In this document: positions 25,346 to 34,453 of the stretch, piece after piece
How the letters are laid out: every line of letters starts with the position of its first letter
Numbering within the stretch: position 1 is the first letter of the stretch
Origin: Anaerolineae bacterium
GTDB lineage: Bacteria > Chloroflexota > Anaerolineae > Anaerolineales > UBA4823
Assembly: GCA_003327455.1 (NCBI GenBank)
Contig: QOQU01000006.1
Span: 124,001 to 188,000, forward strand
DNA: 64,000 nucleotides
Reading direction: 5' to 3'
The notes under the pieces: model-generated
Told to the model about the DNA's origin: nothing
Seen by the model: only the letters and a program-made list of their open reading frames with translations
The model's database searches: none
Position numbers and translations under genes: made by a program

Positions 25346-26738
25346 ACCTGCTCTCACTCAATCCCTCTTTGGTCAACCGCTGACAATCTTAAATCTCGGT
25401 TTGGAGATTTTTAGCCGCTCCCTTCAGATGCAGCAGGTGCCAGTGGTTGAAGTGGACTGGCGACCGCCGCAAGTTGCTCATTTGCGCTTTACCCGCCAGG
25501 GAATCGATATTGATTTAGCAAATCAAGAGGTTTGCCGGCGCATTAAGGCAGGTCGGCCTGTTCTGGTTGGGATGGGGATTGCCAAACAGGTAATCCCCAA
25601 TATGCACGAACGGATGATCTTGCATGCCGGCCCGCCGATCTCGTGGGAGCGCATGTGTGGCCCGCAACGTGGGGCAGTGATGGGAGCGTTGATTTATGAA
25701 GGTCTCGCCAAGAACGAAGCCGAAGCTGCAGCTCTAGCCGCCTCAGGCGAGATTGAGTTTGCCCCCTGTCACCATCACCATGCCATAGGCCCCATGGCGG
25801 GGATCATCTCCCCCTCTATGCCGGTTTTCATTGTCGAAAACAAGACCTTCGGCAATCACGCCTATTGTACGTTAAATGAAGGGCTGGGAAAAGTTCTCCG
25901 CTATGGAGGGATGGGAGAGGAAGTTTATGCTCGTTTGAAATGGATGGAAAAAGTGCTTTATCCCGCCTTAGACCGGGCTCTCAATAAGATAGCTGATGGC
26001 ATTGACCTGAAGAGCCTGATCGCGCAAGCGTTGCACATGGGCGACGAGTGTCATAACCGTAATCGGGCAGCCACTTCCCTCTTTATCCGAGCCGTTGCGC
26101 CAGCGCTGATGAGAACCAGCAACGACAATGAAACGCTGGCAAAGGTGATCGAGTTCATCGATCAAAACGATCACTTCTTTCTCAATCTGAGTATGCCGGC
26201 TGCCAAAGCCATGTTGGAAGCAGCAGAGGGGGTAGAGGGGAGTAGTATTGTAACCGTAATGGCTCGCAATGGCACCGAGTTCGGCATCCGCCTGGCGAGT
26301 ATGCCCGAGCGGTGGTTTATAGCTCCAGCCGGTCGCGTTCAGGGCTTATACCTACCAGGCTTTAAAGAAGAGGACGCGAACCCAGACATCGGCGATAGCA
26401 CGATTACCGAAACCGCTGGCTATGGAGGGATGGCAATGGCTGCTGCGCCTGCGATAACGAAATTTGTGGGTGGCACCCCTGAAATGGCTTTCCAAACGAC
26501 CCTCGAGATGTACGAGATTACTCAAGACGAACACGATGCCTTTACCATCCCTGCCTTGAACTTCCGCGGCACACCGTTAGGGATCGACGTGCGAAAGGTA
26601 ATGGAAACGGGCATCTTGCCTCAAATTAACACTGGCATTGCTCATAAAGAACCAGGGATAGGCATGGTTGGGGCCGGGATTTTACGCGCTCCAAAAGAAT
26701 GTTTCGAAGAAGCCTTTGCAGCACTGCAATCGCTGTAA
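25338..26738 (+). CDS. allG: DUF1116 protein, AllG-type subunit of oxamate carbamoyltransferase
   Basis: A 466-residue DUF1116 (YlbE) protein. Recognisable blocks are HAGPPISWERMCGPQRGAVMG (~95-115), the His run CHHHHAIGPMAGIISPSMPV (~142-161), and HMGDECHNRNRAATSLF (~235-251). The multiple His and Cys residues suggest a metal or nucleotide site. It overlaps fdrA by 8 bases. Acting with FdrA and DUF2877 it would convert oxalurate to oxamate and carbamoyl phosphate. No carbamate kinase gene is seen nearby. Confidence 0.85.
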   Translation: MDRPALTQSLFGQPLTILNLGLEIFSRSLQMQQVPVVEVDWRPPQVAHLRFTRQGIDIDLANQEVCRRIKAGRPVLVGMGIAKQVIPNMHERMILHAGPPISWERMCGPQRGAVMGALIYEGLAKNEAEAAALAASGEIEFAPCHHHHAIGPMAGIISPSMPVFIVENKTFGNHAYCTLNEGLGKVLRYGGMGEEVYARLKWMEKVLYPALDRALNKIADGIDLKSLIAQALHMGDECHNRNRAATSLFIRAVAPALMRTSNDNETLAKVIEFIDQNDHFFLNLSMPAAKAMLEAAEGVEGSSIVTVMARNGTEFGIRLASMPERWFIAPAGRVQGLYLPGFKEEDANPDIGDSTITETAGYGGMAMAAAPAITKFVGGTPEMAFQTTLEMYEITQDEHDAFTIPALNFRGTPLGIDVRKVMETGILPQINTGIAHKEPGIGMVGAGILRAPKECFEEAFAALQSL

Positions 26739-26778
26739 AGAGATTAGCAAGAAATACTAACCAACAGGAGAGTGAAAT

Positions 26779-27663
26779 ATGAAATTCATCGATTTGACCA
26801 TTCCCTTAGGAGTTGCTACTCCACCGTGGCCTACTTATGAACCGTTACAGGTGAAGTACTTCAAGCGTTTAGCGCCGAATGGCGCAAATGGCCAGATTGT
26901 GACCCACTCCAATCATCTGGGCACTCACCTCGATGGGGAAATTCACTTTCACACGCCTGGCAGAGACATCGCTTCCCTCGATCTTGATTTTCTGATTCAT
27001 GAAGCTGCCATCGTGGACTTGAGCGATGTGTGCGGCGATTATGATGTATATACCAGCCAAATGGTTGAAGAACGGGTTGAAGTAAGAGAAGGGGACATTC
27101 TGATTATCCATACCGGCTATCATCATTTCGGATGGGATATGCCCACCGCGGACGAAGTGCGCTATATGGTCAAGCACCCTGGTCCCGATCGAGAGTTTGC
27201 TGAATGGGCTCGGTCAAAGAAGCTGCGCTGGATTGGTGTGGATTGCGGTAGCGCCGATCATCCTATGAACACCATTATTCGCGATTGGATGCCTCGTCAG
27301 GCTCGGCAAGCGGAAAAAGTTTTCAAAAAGAAATTTGGTAAGACCCTCGCTGAATTCTTTGATGACACCAAATATCAGCTAATGCACCTGGAGATGTTCC
27401 CTTATGGGATCATCCACGCTGAGTGTTTAGGTGGCGAAATCGATCTCCTGCTTAATCAGCGAGTCACTGTCGGATTCTTCCCCTGGCGATTTGTGGATGG
27501 GGAATCCAGCATTGGTCGCTGTGTTGCGATTGTCGATGAGGAAACCTACGAGACTCTCATGCAGAAAAAAGCCTCCTGGCCAAAAACTCGCTTTGGAGAC
27601 GCTTACGACCCAAGCCATGTGGAGCGTATTAATCAACTGAGTTTAGCCAATTTAGCTGAGTAA
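26779..27663 (+). CDS. Cyclase-family metal-dependent hydrolase (kynurenine formamidase-like fold)
   Basis: A 294-residue member of the cyclase superfamily. The metal-binding signature HLGTHLDGEIHFH is at 46-58, and the second Zn ligand set includes DCGSADHPMN (~155) and the His/Glu near LHLEMFPYG (~205). Family members hydrolyse amide bonds, for instance formylkynurenine or isatin. Here a ring-opened purine-type amide or ureide is a reasonable guess. The protein is longer than standard formamidases (~210), with an inserted helical segment rich in Lys (residues ~170-195). AGGAGAG precedes the ATG. Confidence 0.82.
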   Translation: MKFIDLTIPLGVATPPWPTYEPLQVKYFKRLAPNGANGQIVTHSNHLGTHLDGEIHFHTPGRDIASLDLDFLIHEAAIVDLSDVCGDYDVYTSQMVEERVEVREGDILIIHTGYHHFGWDMPTADEVRYMVKHPGPDREFAEWARSKKLRWIGVDCGSADHPMNTIIRDWMPRQARQAEKVFKKKFGKTLAEFFDDTKYQLMHLEMFPYGIIHAECLGGEIDLLLNQRVTVGFFPWRFVDGESSIGRCVAIVDEETYETLMQKKASWPKTRFGDAYDPSHVERINQLSLANLAE

Positions 27664-27724
27664 CTTTGCTCCAGATAGATGTTGGTCTGGTAGCTGAAAA
27701 CTTTACACTAAAGGAGTTCTGAAG

Positions 27725-28414
27725 ATGGCAATAGACATGGAATTAGAAATGGTATTAAGACCACACCAATACGATATGCCCCCTTATCCGCCAAAGGTCA
27801 TCACTTTGGCAAACGGCAAAAAAATGGTGGTTCGCCAGGCTGCGCGGGAGGATGTACCTGTTATTCTCAAGTCAGTCCATCCTTGCCTATTTATTGAACG
27901 AGATTACTATGACCTCGTCGCTGCTCGCTTATATGGTGAACTGCTCGCCTGGTATCGATATCGGGTAAAAAGTGAATATTGCATCATCGGTCAGGTAGAT
28001 GGCTACCTGGTTGGGATTGTAAATGGACGGATGGAGACCGAGAAGGTAGGTATGAGTTACCACACCTTGGCGATTGACCGTGGTCTGCGAATCGGGGCGC
28101 ATCTATTTGCTGCCAAAATGGAATACCATATGGAATACCTGGGTCAGGAGGAAGTTTTGATTGTGGCTGAGAGCCCGATTGGATTTCGCCGCTGGATGAT
28201 TGAATACCCCCTTGAAAAGACCAACATCCCTCACGAATTAGGTGGCGGGGATTCATATCGCTTGACCCGAGAGATATATTTTAAGGCGAAACCACGCCTT
28301 GTGGTGGGTGATCGGCCTGTGCCACCGGAGTTGATGGAAGAAGCGATGAGAGAAATCAAATTCGCCGATGAACAGACAATTCGCGAACGCATTGCGGGTT
28401 TGAAAGGGAGGTGA
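27725..28414 (+). CDS. GNAT-like hypothetical protein
   Basis: A 229-residue soluble protein. The middle part (KMVVRQAAREDVPVILKSV, then YCIIGQVDGYLVGIVNGRME and SYHTLAIDRGLRIGAHLFAAKMEYH, about residues 37-140) follows the strand-helix order of N-acetyltransferases. The acetyl-CoA P-loop is only weakly recognisable as RGLRIG. An acidic C-terminal helix ends the protein. It lies 62 bases after the cyclase gene and 4 bases before the thiolase gene, so it belongs to the same operon. The role is unknown. Confidence 0.5.
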   Translation: MAIDMELEMVLRPHQYDMPPYPPKVITLANGKKMVVRQAAREDVPVILKSVHPCLFIERDYYDLVAARLYGELLAWYRYRVKSEYCIIGQVDGYLVGIVNGRMETEKVGMSYHTLAIDRGLRIGAHLFAAKMEYHMEYLGQEEVLIVAESPIGFRRWMIEYPLEKTNIPHELGGGDSYRLTREIYFKAKPRLVVGDRPVPPELMEEAMREIKFADEQTIRERIAGLKGR

Positions 28415-28417
28415 GAG

Positions 28418-29614
28418 ATGAGAGACGTAGCAGTCATCGGGGTGGGGATGATCCCATTCGGGCGTCGTGATGAAGACAGCCTGATGGATATGCTCGCCAC
28501 TGCTTCTTTGAAGGCGCTGGACGATGCTGGCTTAGGCGACAAAGAAAAACCTGTGGATGCTGTCTATGTAGGGAATATGGGGGCGGGAATTCTTCAACAT
28601 CAAACGGCTCTGGCAAGCTCTTTGGTAGACCGCTTGAGCCTGTTGCCGGCTGCCGCAGAAACCGTCGAAAACGGTCCAGCTTCTGGCGGTTCGGCGGTGA
28701 AAAATGGCATCCTGGCGGTAGCTTCCGGCTATTACGACTATGTACTGGTGGTCGGTGGTGAAAAAATGCGCGAAGTAACGGGGTGGAGGGCAACCGATTT
28801 TGTCGCCACCATGACTCATCCGCTGGCTGAATACATCTACGGGGTTACCCTGCCCGGTTTAGCTGGAATGTTCACGCGGTTATATATGGAAAAGTATGGG
28901 GTTACGCCCGAAATGCTTGTGGAGGTGGCGATTAAGAACCAGAGTATGGGCGCCCTTAACCCTTATGCGCACGTTGAAATGGCAATCACCCGCGAAGGCA
29001 TCTACGAATCATGGCATTCAATTGTAAACAACCCTCCAGTTGCGGATCCGCTTCGATTGTACGACGCTTGTCCAGTGAGTGACGGAGCAGCAGCCATCGT
29101 ACTATGTCCCCTGGAGCTGGCAAAGAAACATCAAAAGACGCCGATTTTGATTGCCGGCTTTGGACAAGCAACGGATACGCAGACCCTCCAAGAGCGCGAT
29201 GATCCAACCGATCTCAAAGCCGTTACCCTCGCCGCGCAAAAGGCGTTTGAGATGGCGAAAATGAAACCCTCTGACATCCATGTTGCAGAACTCCATGATG
29301 CCTTTACAATCCTTGAAATCGCCGAAAGCGAGCATATTGGCTTTTTCAAGAAAGGCGAGGGAGGGAAAGCGGTCTTACAGGGGAAAACCCGCTTAGGCGG
29401 GCAGATACCCATTAACGTCTCGGGGGGTCTAAAGGCTAGAGGTCACCCTGTAGGCGCCACCGGCGTTGCCCAGATCGTCGAAATCGTTTTTCAGTTGCGC
29501 CATGAACTGCCAAAAGAGAGACAGGTGCGCAACGCTCAAAACGGTCTGACGGTGAACTTCGGCGGATTTGGCAACAATGTGCTGGTTTTTATCCTGCGGA
29601 GGGTTGAACAATGA
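28418..29614 (+). CDS. Thiolase-fold protein lacking the nucleophilic Cys
   Basis: A 398-residue thiolase-superfamily protein of the SCPx/archaeal type. The region that normally holds the acylated Cys (ACASGG) reads ENGPASGGSAV, with Pro87 at the Cys position. The downstream catalytic elements remain: LHDAFTILEI (~292) and RGHPVGATG (~341-349). Classical thiolysis or condensation through an acyl-Cys is therefore unlikely. Thiolase relatives paired with DUF35 proteins include archaeal HMG-CoA complexes and steroid side-chain retro-aldolases, which use other residues. Its stop overlaps the DUF35 gene by four bases. Confidence 0.82.
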   Translation: MRDVAVIGVGMIPFGRRDEDSLMDMLATASLKALDDAGLGDKEKPVDAVYVGNMGAGILQHQTALASSLVDRLSLLPAAAETVENGPASGGSAVKNGILAVASGYYDYVLVVGGEKMREVTGWRATDFVATMTHPLAEYIYGVTLPGLAGMFTRLYMEKYGVTPEMLVEVAIKNQSMGALNPYAHVEMAITREGIYESWHSIVNNPPVADPLRLYDACPVSDGAAAIVLCPLELAKKHQKTPILIAGFGQATDTQTLQERDDPTDLKAVTLAAQKAFEMAKMKPSDIHVAELHDAFTILEIAESEHIGFFKKGEGGKAVLQGKTRLGGQIPINVSGGLKARGHPVGATGVAQIVEIVFQLRHELPKERQVRNAQNGLTVNFGGFGNNVLVFILRRVEQ

Positions 29615-29985
29615 TAAGGAAAGAGATCGAAATCACAGCCTATAAGTGTACCAAATGCGGAAGGATTCATTACCCTTACCACGACCGATGCCTGACCTGT
29701 AAGAATCGACAGTTCGACATTATGAAACCGCAAGGGGATTGTCGATTAATCACATTTACCAGAATTTATAATCTTCCATGGGGATTTGACCAACGCTACC
29801 TGATCATCGGGGTGGTTGAATTCGAGAACAAAATTCGTGCCTTAGGACAAATCGCCGTGGACGAGACCTATGACTTGAAGCTTGGGATGACGCTTCGTCC
29901 TTATTGGGAACCAGTGCGCGTTCAATATGGCGAGAATGTCTATGGACTGGTGCTGAGACCCCTCGATGAGCGTCCGGTACAATAA
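29611..29985 (+). CDS. DUF35 Zn-ribbon/OB-fold protein
   Basis: A 124-residue protein with a rubredoxin-like zinc ribbon (C13xxC16, C27xxC30) followed by a DUF35 OB-fold (~45-120). Such proteins bind thiolase-like partners and hold or channel CoA intermediates. Four-base overlap with the thiolase gene supports a complex. It ends the catabolic series; no clear terminator was recognised directly after it. Confidence 0.85.
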   Translation: MIRKEIEITAYKCTKCGRIHYPYHDRCLTCKNRQFDIMKPQGDCRLITFTRIYNLPWGFDQRYLIIGVVEFENKIRALGQIAVDETYDLKLGMTLRPYWEPVRVQYGENVYGLVLRPLDERPVQ

Positions 29986-30428
29986 CTGCCATGTCATCTA
30001 TCCGTATTAGGAGAAATATGGGTCTCTCATGGGAGTAAATAGGCAAGGATAATTCTGGCAATTAAGGCCCTCTTTTCGTTGCGAGCGAAGCAGGGAAGTT
30101 GCGCCTTTGACGGCGTCAAGCAAAAGTTAATCCTTGCTTCGCTCGTCTCTTGTTGGAGACATTAATTTTGCAGCAGATAAGCTGAATGGTCTCCAAATCC
30201 ACAGCGTACCCCCCACGCATGACAGCTAGCCACGCTTAAACGCCCGTGGCGTCTATACGAAGAACTTCGCCCAGGGAGATATATGCCTAAACCACGGTAA
30301 TGAAATTACTGACCCTAAAGGGAACTTTGCTGCTCCCTTTCTCTAACCGATCGTTAACAGTTGCCAAGTATAATCTTTTTACATCAAGCACATCGCAATA
30401 AGGCAAATATGCTGCTCATAGAAAAAAG
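29986..30428. other. 443-bp gene-free spacer with inverted repeats
   Basis: It contains GCGAGCGAAGCA (30078-30089) facing TGCTTCGCTCG (30136-30146), a stem with a ~46-base loop, and GCCACG...CGTGGC (near 30220-30250). The stems lack T-runs. TATAAT at 30369-30374, preceded by no good -35 box, may drive the ABC transporter. No reading frame with a ribosome site was found. A small RNA is possible but unsupported. Confidence 0.4.
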
Positions 30429-31190
30429 ATGAATATTCACTTATCCAATCCACCGGTCTTACGCACCGAAAACCTGACCAAAATCTATCGTATGGGGGAG
30501 GTTGAGGTGGTGGCTTTGAAAGAGGTCAATTTCGCTGTGCAACGCGGCGAATTTGTTGCCATCATGGGCGCGTCGGGCTCGGGCAAGTCCACCCTGCTTC
30601 ATCTGCTCGGCGGTCTGGATACCCCAACCCATGGCGAAGTGTATTTCGACGGGCAGGCGCTCTCCAAACTGAACGATGACCAGATCACCCTCCTGCGCCG
30701 ACAGAAGATTGGCTTCATTTTCCAGTTCTACAATCTCCTGCCCACCCTCAACGCCGTCGAGAACGTCGCCCTGCCCCTGATGATCGATGGGCAACAGGTC
30801 TCCCAATACCAGGCGAAGGTGCAGGAGTTGCTCCATCTGGTCAAATTACATGGTCGTGAAAACCATCGCCCCGACCAGCTTTCGGGTGGTCAGCAACAAC
30901 GCGTGGCGATTGCGCGCGCCTTTGTCAACCAACCCCAGGTGGTCTTAGCCGATGAACCAACCGGCAATCTGGACTCGCGCTCCGGCAAGGGGATTCTGGA
31001 ACTGCTTCAAAGCGTCTGCAAAGAACTTTGCACCACCATTGTCATGGTCACCCACGATCCAAAGGCAGCCTCCTATGCCGATCGCGTTGTCTTCCTGAAG
31101 GATGGCGAGATCGTCAACGAAATTACCAGCCAGAACGGCAGCGTTCCCATCGATCAGATCATGGCGATCATGGCGAAACTGGAAAACTAA
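30429..31190 (+). CDS. ABC transporter ATP-binding protein (MacB/LolD type)
   Basis: A 253-residue ATPase. Walker A GASGSGKST lies at 47-55, the Q-loop at QFYNLLPTL (~100), signature LSGGQQQRVAIARA (~154), Walker B VVLADEPTGNLD (~172), and a His-switch in VMVTHD. The sequence type belongs to exporters and mechanotransmission complexes that pair with FtsX-like permeases. The permease follows 16 bases later. Substrate unknown. Confidence 0.9.
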   Translation: MNIHLSNPPVLRTENLTKIYRMGEVEVVALKEVNFAVQRGEFVAIMGASGSGKSTLLHLLGGLDTPTHGEVYFDGQALSKLNDDQITLLRRQKIGFIFQFYNLLPTLNAVENVALPLMIDGQQVSQYQAKVQELLHLVKLHGRENHRPDQLSGGQQQRVAIARAFVNQPQVVLADEPTGNLDSRSGKGILELLQSVCKELCTTIVMVTHDPKAASYADRVVFLKDGEIVNEITSQNGSVPIDQIMAIMAKLEN

Positions 31191-31206
31191 ACCTACGAAG
31201 GGAACG

Positions 31207-33801
31207 ATGAGAGCATTGTGGTTCATTGCCCTGCGAAATATCTCCAGCCGCAAGTTCCGCGCCTTGCTGACTGCGGTGGGGGTCTTGCTGGGCGTGTCGG
31301 TGGTGCTGGCAATTCAAGTGACCAACCAGACCACCATTGACTCATTGCGCCGCGTCTTCGACCGTGCCGCCGGGCAAGCGAGCCTGCTCATCATCCCTAG
31401 CAGCCAAAAAGATGAAAACCTTAAACAGAGTTTGCTCCCCACCGTCCAGTCGGCCAAGGGGGTCGAGGTCGCTGCTCCCTCCATCCGCGTCAATACCCTG
31501 CCCGCCGATGAAGCCACCGATTGGCAGATCAGTCTCAACATCAACGGTGTGGCAGCCGGCAATTTCTTTTTGCTCTATGGCATCGATCCCGTCCTGGATC
31601 CGCAGGTGCGCGTCTATGTGCTCGCAGAGGGAAGAATGCCCCAGCCAGGGCGCTACGAAATTGTCTTGACGCGCAAATATGCCGACGAGAAGAAATTGCG
31701 AGTCGGAAACTGGTTTATTTTATTGACCCCCAATGGGACGGTGAGGCTCAAAATCAGCGGTCTTCTGGCAGCCGAGGGCGTGGCATTGATCAACGACAGC
31801 GTGGTTGGTTTTGCCCCTCTAAAAGTGGTGCAAGATTCTTTTGATCTTCAGAACCAACTGGACGAGATTGCCATCCGCACCCCCGAAGCGATCAGCGGCA
31901 AGCCGCAGCTCCTGGAAAACCTGAAACAAACCCTGCAACAGCGGCTGGGCAAAAACGCCGACGTGGTCTATCCAGATTCGCGGGGAGCGGTGGTGGGGCA
32001 AATGTTAGCCACCTATCAATTAGGCTTGAGCTTCTTTTCCATCATCGCCATCTTTGTCGGTTCTTTTCTGGTGTACAACACCTTCTCGATGACCGTCTCC
32101 GAGCGCATCTGCGAAATCGGCATGTTGCGCGCCATCGGCATGAATCGCAAACAGGTGCTGCTCACGGTCTTGATGGAAGCCTTCATTGTTGCTCTGTTCG
32201 GATCGCTGGCGGGCATCCCGCTTGGTCTGCTCCTGGCGCGCGGTTTGATTCGCATGACCGATGCCGTGATTACCCCCTCGGAAGAGATCTTTAGCGTCTC
32301 TGTTCCGATCTTCCTCGAAGCCCTCGCCGTGGGGATTGGCGTCGCTTTGCTGTCTGCCTTACAACCAGCCCTGCGAGCAGCCAACATCAGCCCGCTCGAT
32401 GCCTTACGCGTGCGGGCGCGCTCGGACACCAAACCTGCCAGAATCATCTGGATCAGCGGCTTCCTCTTGATTGCCTTCGGTTACATCATCATTTACGGCA
32501 CAGAGTGGCCGGAAAGCTGGATGTTTACCATTGGTAGCATGGCAGTGCTGACCATCTTTCTCGGCGCAACCCTGACGGTCACCCTTGCCATTCAGTACCT
32601 AGAAGCGCTCCCGCGCCGACTGGCAGCCAGATTTTACGGCAATGAAGGGCGCTTAGGTTCGGCGAATGTACGCCGTACCATTGGTCGAACAACGCTGACG
32701 GTGGCTTCCCTGATGGTCTCCCTGACCATGATCATTTCGATCAACTCGGTCGCTACCTCTTTCAAGAAAGACATGGGCGCCTGGATCGATTCGGCTTTGG
32801 GTGGCGATCTGTATGTCCGCTCGGCAGTGACCATGCGTCAATCCTTTGGAAGTCAGTTGAAAAGCGTGCCAGGGGTTGCTGTGGTCACGCCGACCCGCGT
32901 GCTGGAAGTGCGCCTTGACCCCGCTTCGCTGCCCAAAAACACCGTCCAAAACGAATTCTATCTTTACGCTATCGACCCAGATACCTTTCGGCAAATTGCC
33001 GATCTGCAATTCACAGAAAAACAAAGCGACCCCGAAGCCAGTTGGGCACGCCTGAAGCGCGGCAGCGCCGTATTCATCTCCAATGTCACTGCCGATCGCT
33101 ATCACCTGAAAAAAGGCGACCGCATCACCATCCTGACCTCGCGCGGCAAGCATTCCTTTACCGTTGCCGGCGTCGTCCTCGATTTCACCGGGCAGCGAGG
33201 GGTGCTTTATACCACCTATCAGGATTTGCAAACCTATTTCGGCGAGAGCGGCGCAGATCGTTTTACGCTTAAGGTCGCCCAGGGTTACTCGGTCGAGCAG
33301 GTGGCGGAAGAAATCGAGAAACGCTATCAAAAGCGCCGCCACATCAGCTTACAATCCACGCAGGAGTTCAAAGAAAGCGTGCTCGATTTGGTCGCCAGCG
33401 CCTTCCGCCTCTTCGATGTCTTGGGATTGATCGGGATTCTGATTGGCGCATTGGGGGTGGTGAACACACTGACGATGAACGTGATCGAAAGACAGCGCGA
33501 AATCGGCGCCTTGCGCTCGATGGGCATGACGCGCCGCCAGGTGATGCGCATGATTCTCGCCGAAGCCCTGGCACACGGAACCATGGGCGGCATTTACGGG
33601 CTGGTGTTCGGCTTTCTGATTGCCCAGGTGATGATCCTTGCCATGAATCTAATGATCGGATATAATTTATCTTATAAGTTCAGTTTGCAACCGTTCCTGA
33701 TCGGCGTCTTTATTGCCTTCCTTGTCGCTCAAATCGCCGCCTTAGGGCCCGCCCGGCGAGCCGCCAAAGTGAATATCATCGAAGCCATCAAGCACGAATA
33801 A
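31207..33801 (+). CDS. FtsX/MacB-type ABC transporter permease
   Basis: An 864-residue membrane protein with two FtsX permease modules. It has an N-terminal helix (~15-35), a large extracytoplasmic domain, three helices around 270-405 (with CEIGMLRAIGMNRKQVL), two further helices near 420-470, a second extracytoplasmic domain, and three C-terminal helices with REIGALRSMGMTRRQVM. This duplicated layout is that of LolC/E- or YknZ-like lipoprotein or peptide exporters. ATG 31207 follows GAAGGGA; in-frame codons further upstream overlap the ATPase gene. Confidence 0.88.
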   Translation: MRALWFIALRNISSRKFRALLTAVGVLLGVSVVLAIQVTNQTTIDSLRRVFDRAAGQASLLIIPSSQKDENLKQSLLPTVQSAKGVEVAAPSIRVNTLPADEATDWQISLNINGVAAGNFFLLYGIDPVLDPQVRVYVLAEGRMPQPGRYEIVLTRKYADEKKLRVGNWFILLTPNGTVRLKISGLLAAEGVALINDSVVGFAPLKVVQDSFDLQNQLDEIAIRTPEAISGKPQLLENLKQTLQQRLGKNADVVYPDSRGAVVGQMLATYQLGLSFFSIIAIFVGSFLVYNTFSMTVSERICEIGMLRAIGMNRKQVLLTVLMEAFIVALFGSLAGIPLGLLLARGLIRMTDAVITPSEEIFSVSVPIFLEALAVGIGVALLSALQPALRAANISPLDALRVRARSDTKPARIIWISGFLLIAFGYIIIYGTEWPESWMFTIGSMAVLTIFLGATLTVTLAIQYLEALPRRLAARFYGNEGRLGSANVRRTIGRTTLTVASLMVSLTMIISINSVATSFKKDMGAWIDSALGGDLYVRSAVTMRQSFGSQLKSVPGVAVVTPTRVLEVRLDPASLPKNTVQNEFYLYAIDPDTFRQIADLQFTEKQSDPEASWARLKRGSAVFISNVTADRYHLKKGDRITILTSRGKHSFTVAGVVLDFTGQRGVLYTTYQDLQTYFGESGADRFTLKVAQGYSVEQVAEEIEKRYQKRRHISLQSTQEFKESVLDLVASAFRLFDVLGLIGILIGALGVVNTLTMNVIERQREIGALRSMGMTRRQVMRMILAEALAHGTMGGIYGLVFGFLIAQVMILAMNLMIGYNLSYKFSLQPFLIGVFIAFLVAQIAALGPARRAAKVNIIEAIKHE

Positions 33802-33892
33802 GCCTAATTTCTCTAACAAAACAGCTGATTTCCCAAGCCCGCCGTTCGAGTGTTTTGGGTTTATCCATGTTTTAGTCGAAAACCCTTCCTTG

Positions 33893-33908
33893 TGTGATAA
33901 AAGTCACA
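33893..33908. promoter_or_regulatory. Crp/Fnr-family operator of nrfHA
   Basis: TGTGATAAAAGTCACA is a perfect TGTGA-N6-TCACA palindrome. With TAGAAT (33930-33935) as -10 box, transcription would begin near 33942, placing the operator centre at about -41.5, the class II activation position. A Crp/Fnr gene lies convergently at 35848-36543. Confidence 0.75.
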
Positions 33909-33929
33909 TTCAATTTTAGACTTTTTCTG

Positions 33930-33935
33930 TAGAAT
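33930..33935 (+). promoter_or_regulatory. Likely -10 box of nrfHA
   Basis: TAGAAT, about 39 bases before the nrfH ATG. The -35 region is replaced by the right arm of the Crp/Fnr operator, as expected for an activator-dependent promoter. Confidence 0.55.
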
Positions 33936-33973
33936 TTGAAAAAGATTGATCAAAGTGCAGAAGAGGCATAGCC

Positions 33974-34453
33974 ATGACCAAGTGGATTCTACTTGTCCCC
34001 CTCCTGTCGCTTCTTGCGGTCGTGGGAGTCGGGCTTTATGTGACCGATTTTACGGCCTACCTCGGCAACAATCCCACAACCTGCAACAACTGTCATGTCA
34101 TGGATGCGGTGTACGAAAGCTGGTATCACGCTGCACACAAGCCCTGGGCAACCTGTGCCGATTGTCACACCCCCCATGCGTTGATTCCAAAATACTGGGT
34201 TAAAGCCGAGTCAGGCTACCACCATGTGACAGCTTTTGTCTTGGGGGATATTCCAGCGGCGATCCGGGCCAAAGAGTCATCCCGAAAAATTGTGCAGGAA
34301 AACTGTGTTCGCTGTCACCAGACAACGGTCTCCACGATGTTTGAAAGCCCACAACCTCTGGATCGGTATTGCTTCGATTGTCATCGAGACGTGGCTCATG
34401 GTGAACGCGGGATTTCGTTATTACCCTATCAACACACGGAGGAATACAGATGA
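33974..34453 (+). CDS. nrfH: NrfH, membrane tetraheme cytochrome c (nitrite reductase small subunit)
   Basis: A 159-residue NapC/NirT-type protein. It has one N-terminal membrane anchor (4-23) and four CxxCH heme sites: CNNCH (37-41), CADCH (61-65), CVRCH (~111) and CFDCH (~134). It takes electrons from menaquinol and passes them to NrfA on the outer face of the membrane. It overlaps nrfA by four bases. Upstream is an ideal Crp/Fnr operator. Confidence 0.93.
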   Translation: MTKWILLVPLLSLLAVVGVGLYVTDFTAYLGNNPTTCNNCHVMDAVYESWYHAAHKPWATCADCHTPHALIPKYWVKAESGYHHVTAFVLGDIPAAIRAKESSRKIVQENCVRCHQTTVSTMFESPQPLDRYCFDCHRDVAHGERGISLLPYQHTEEYR

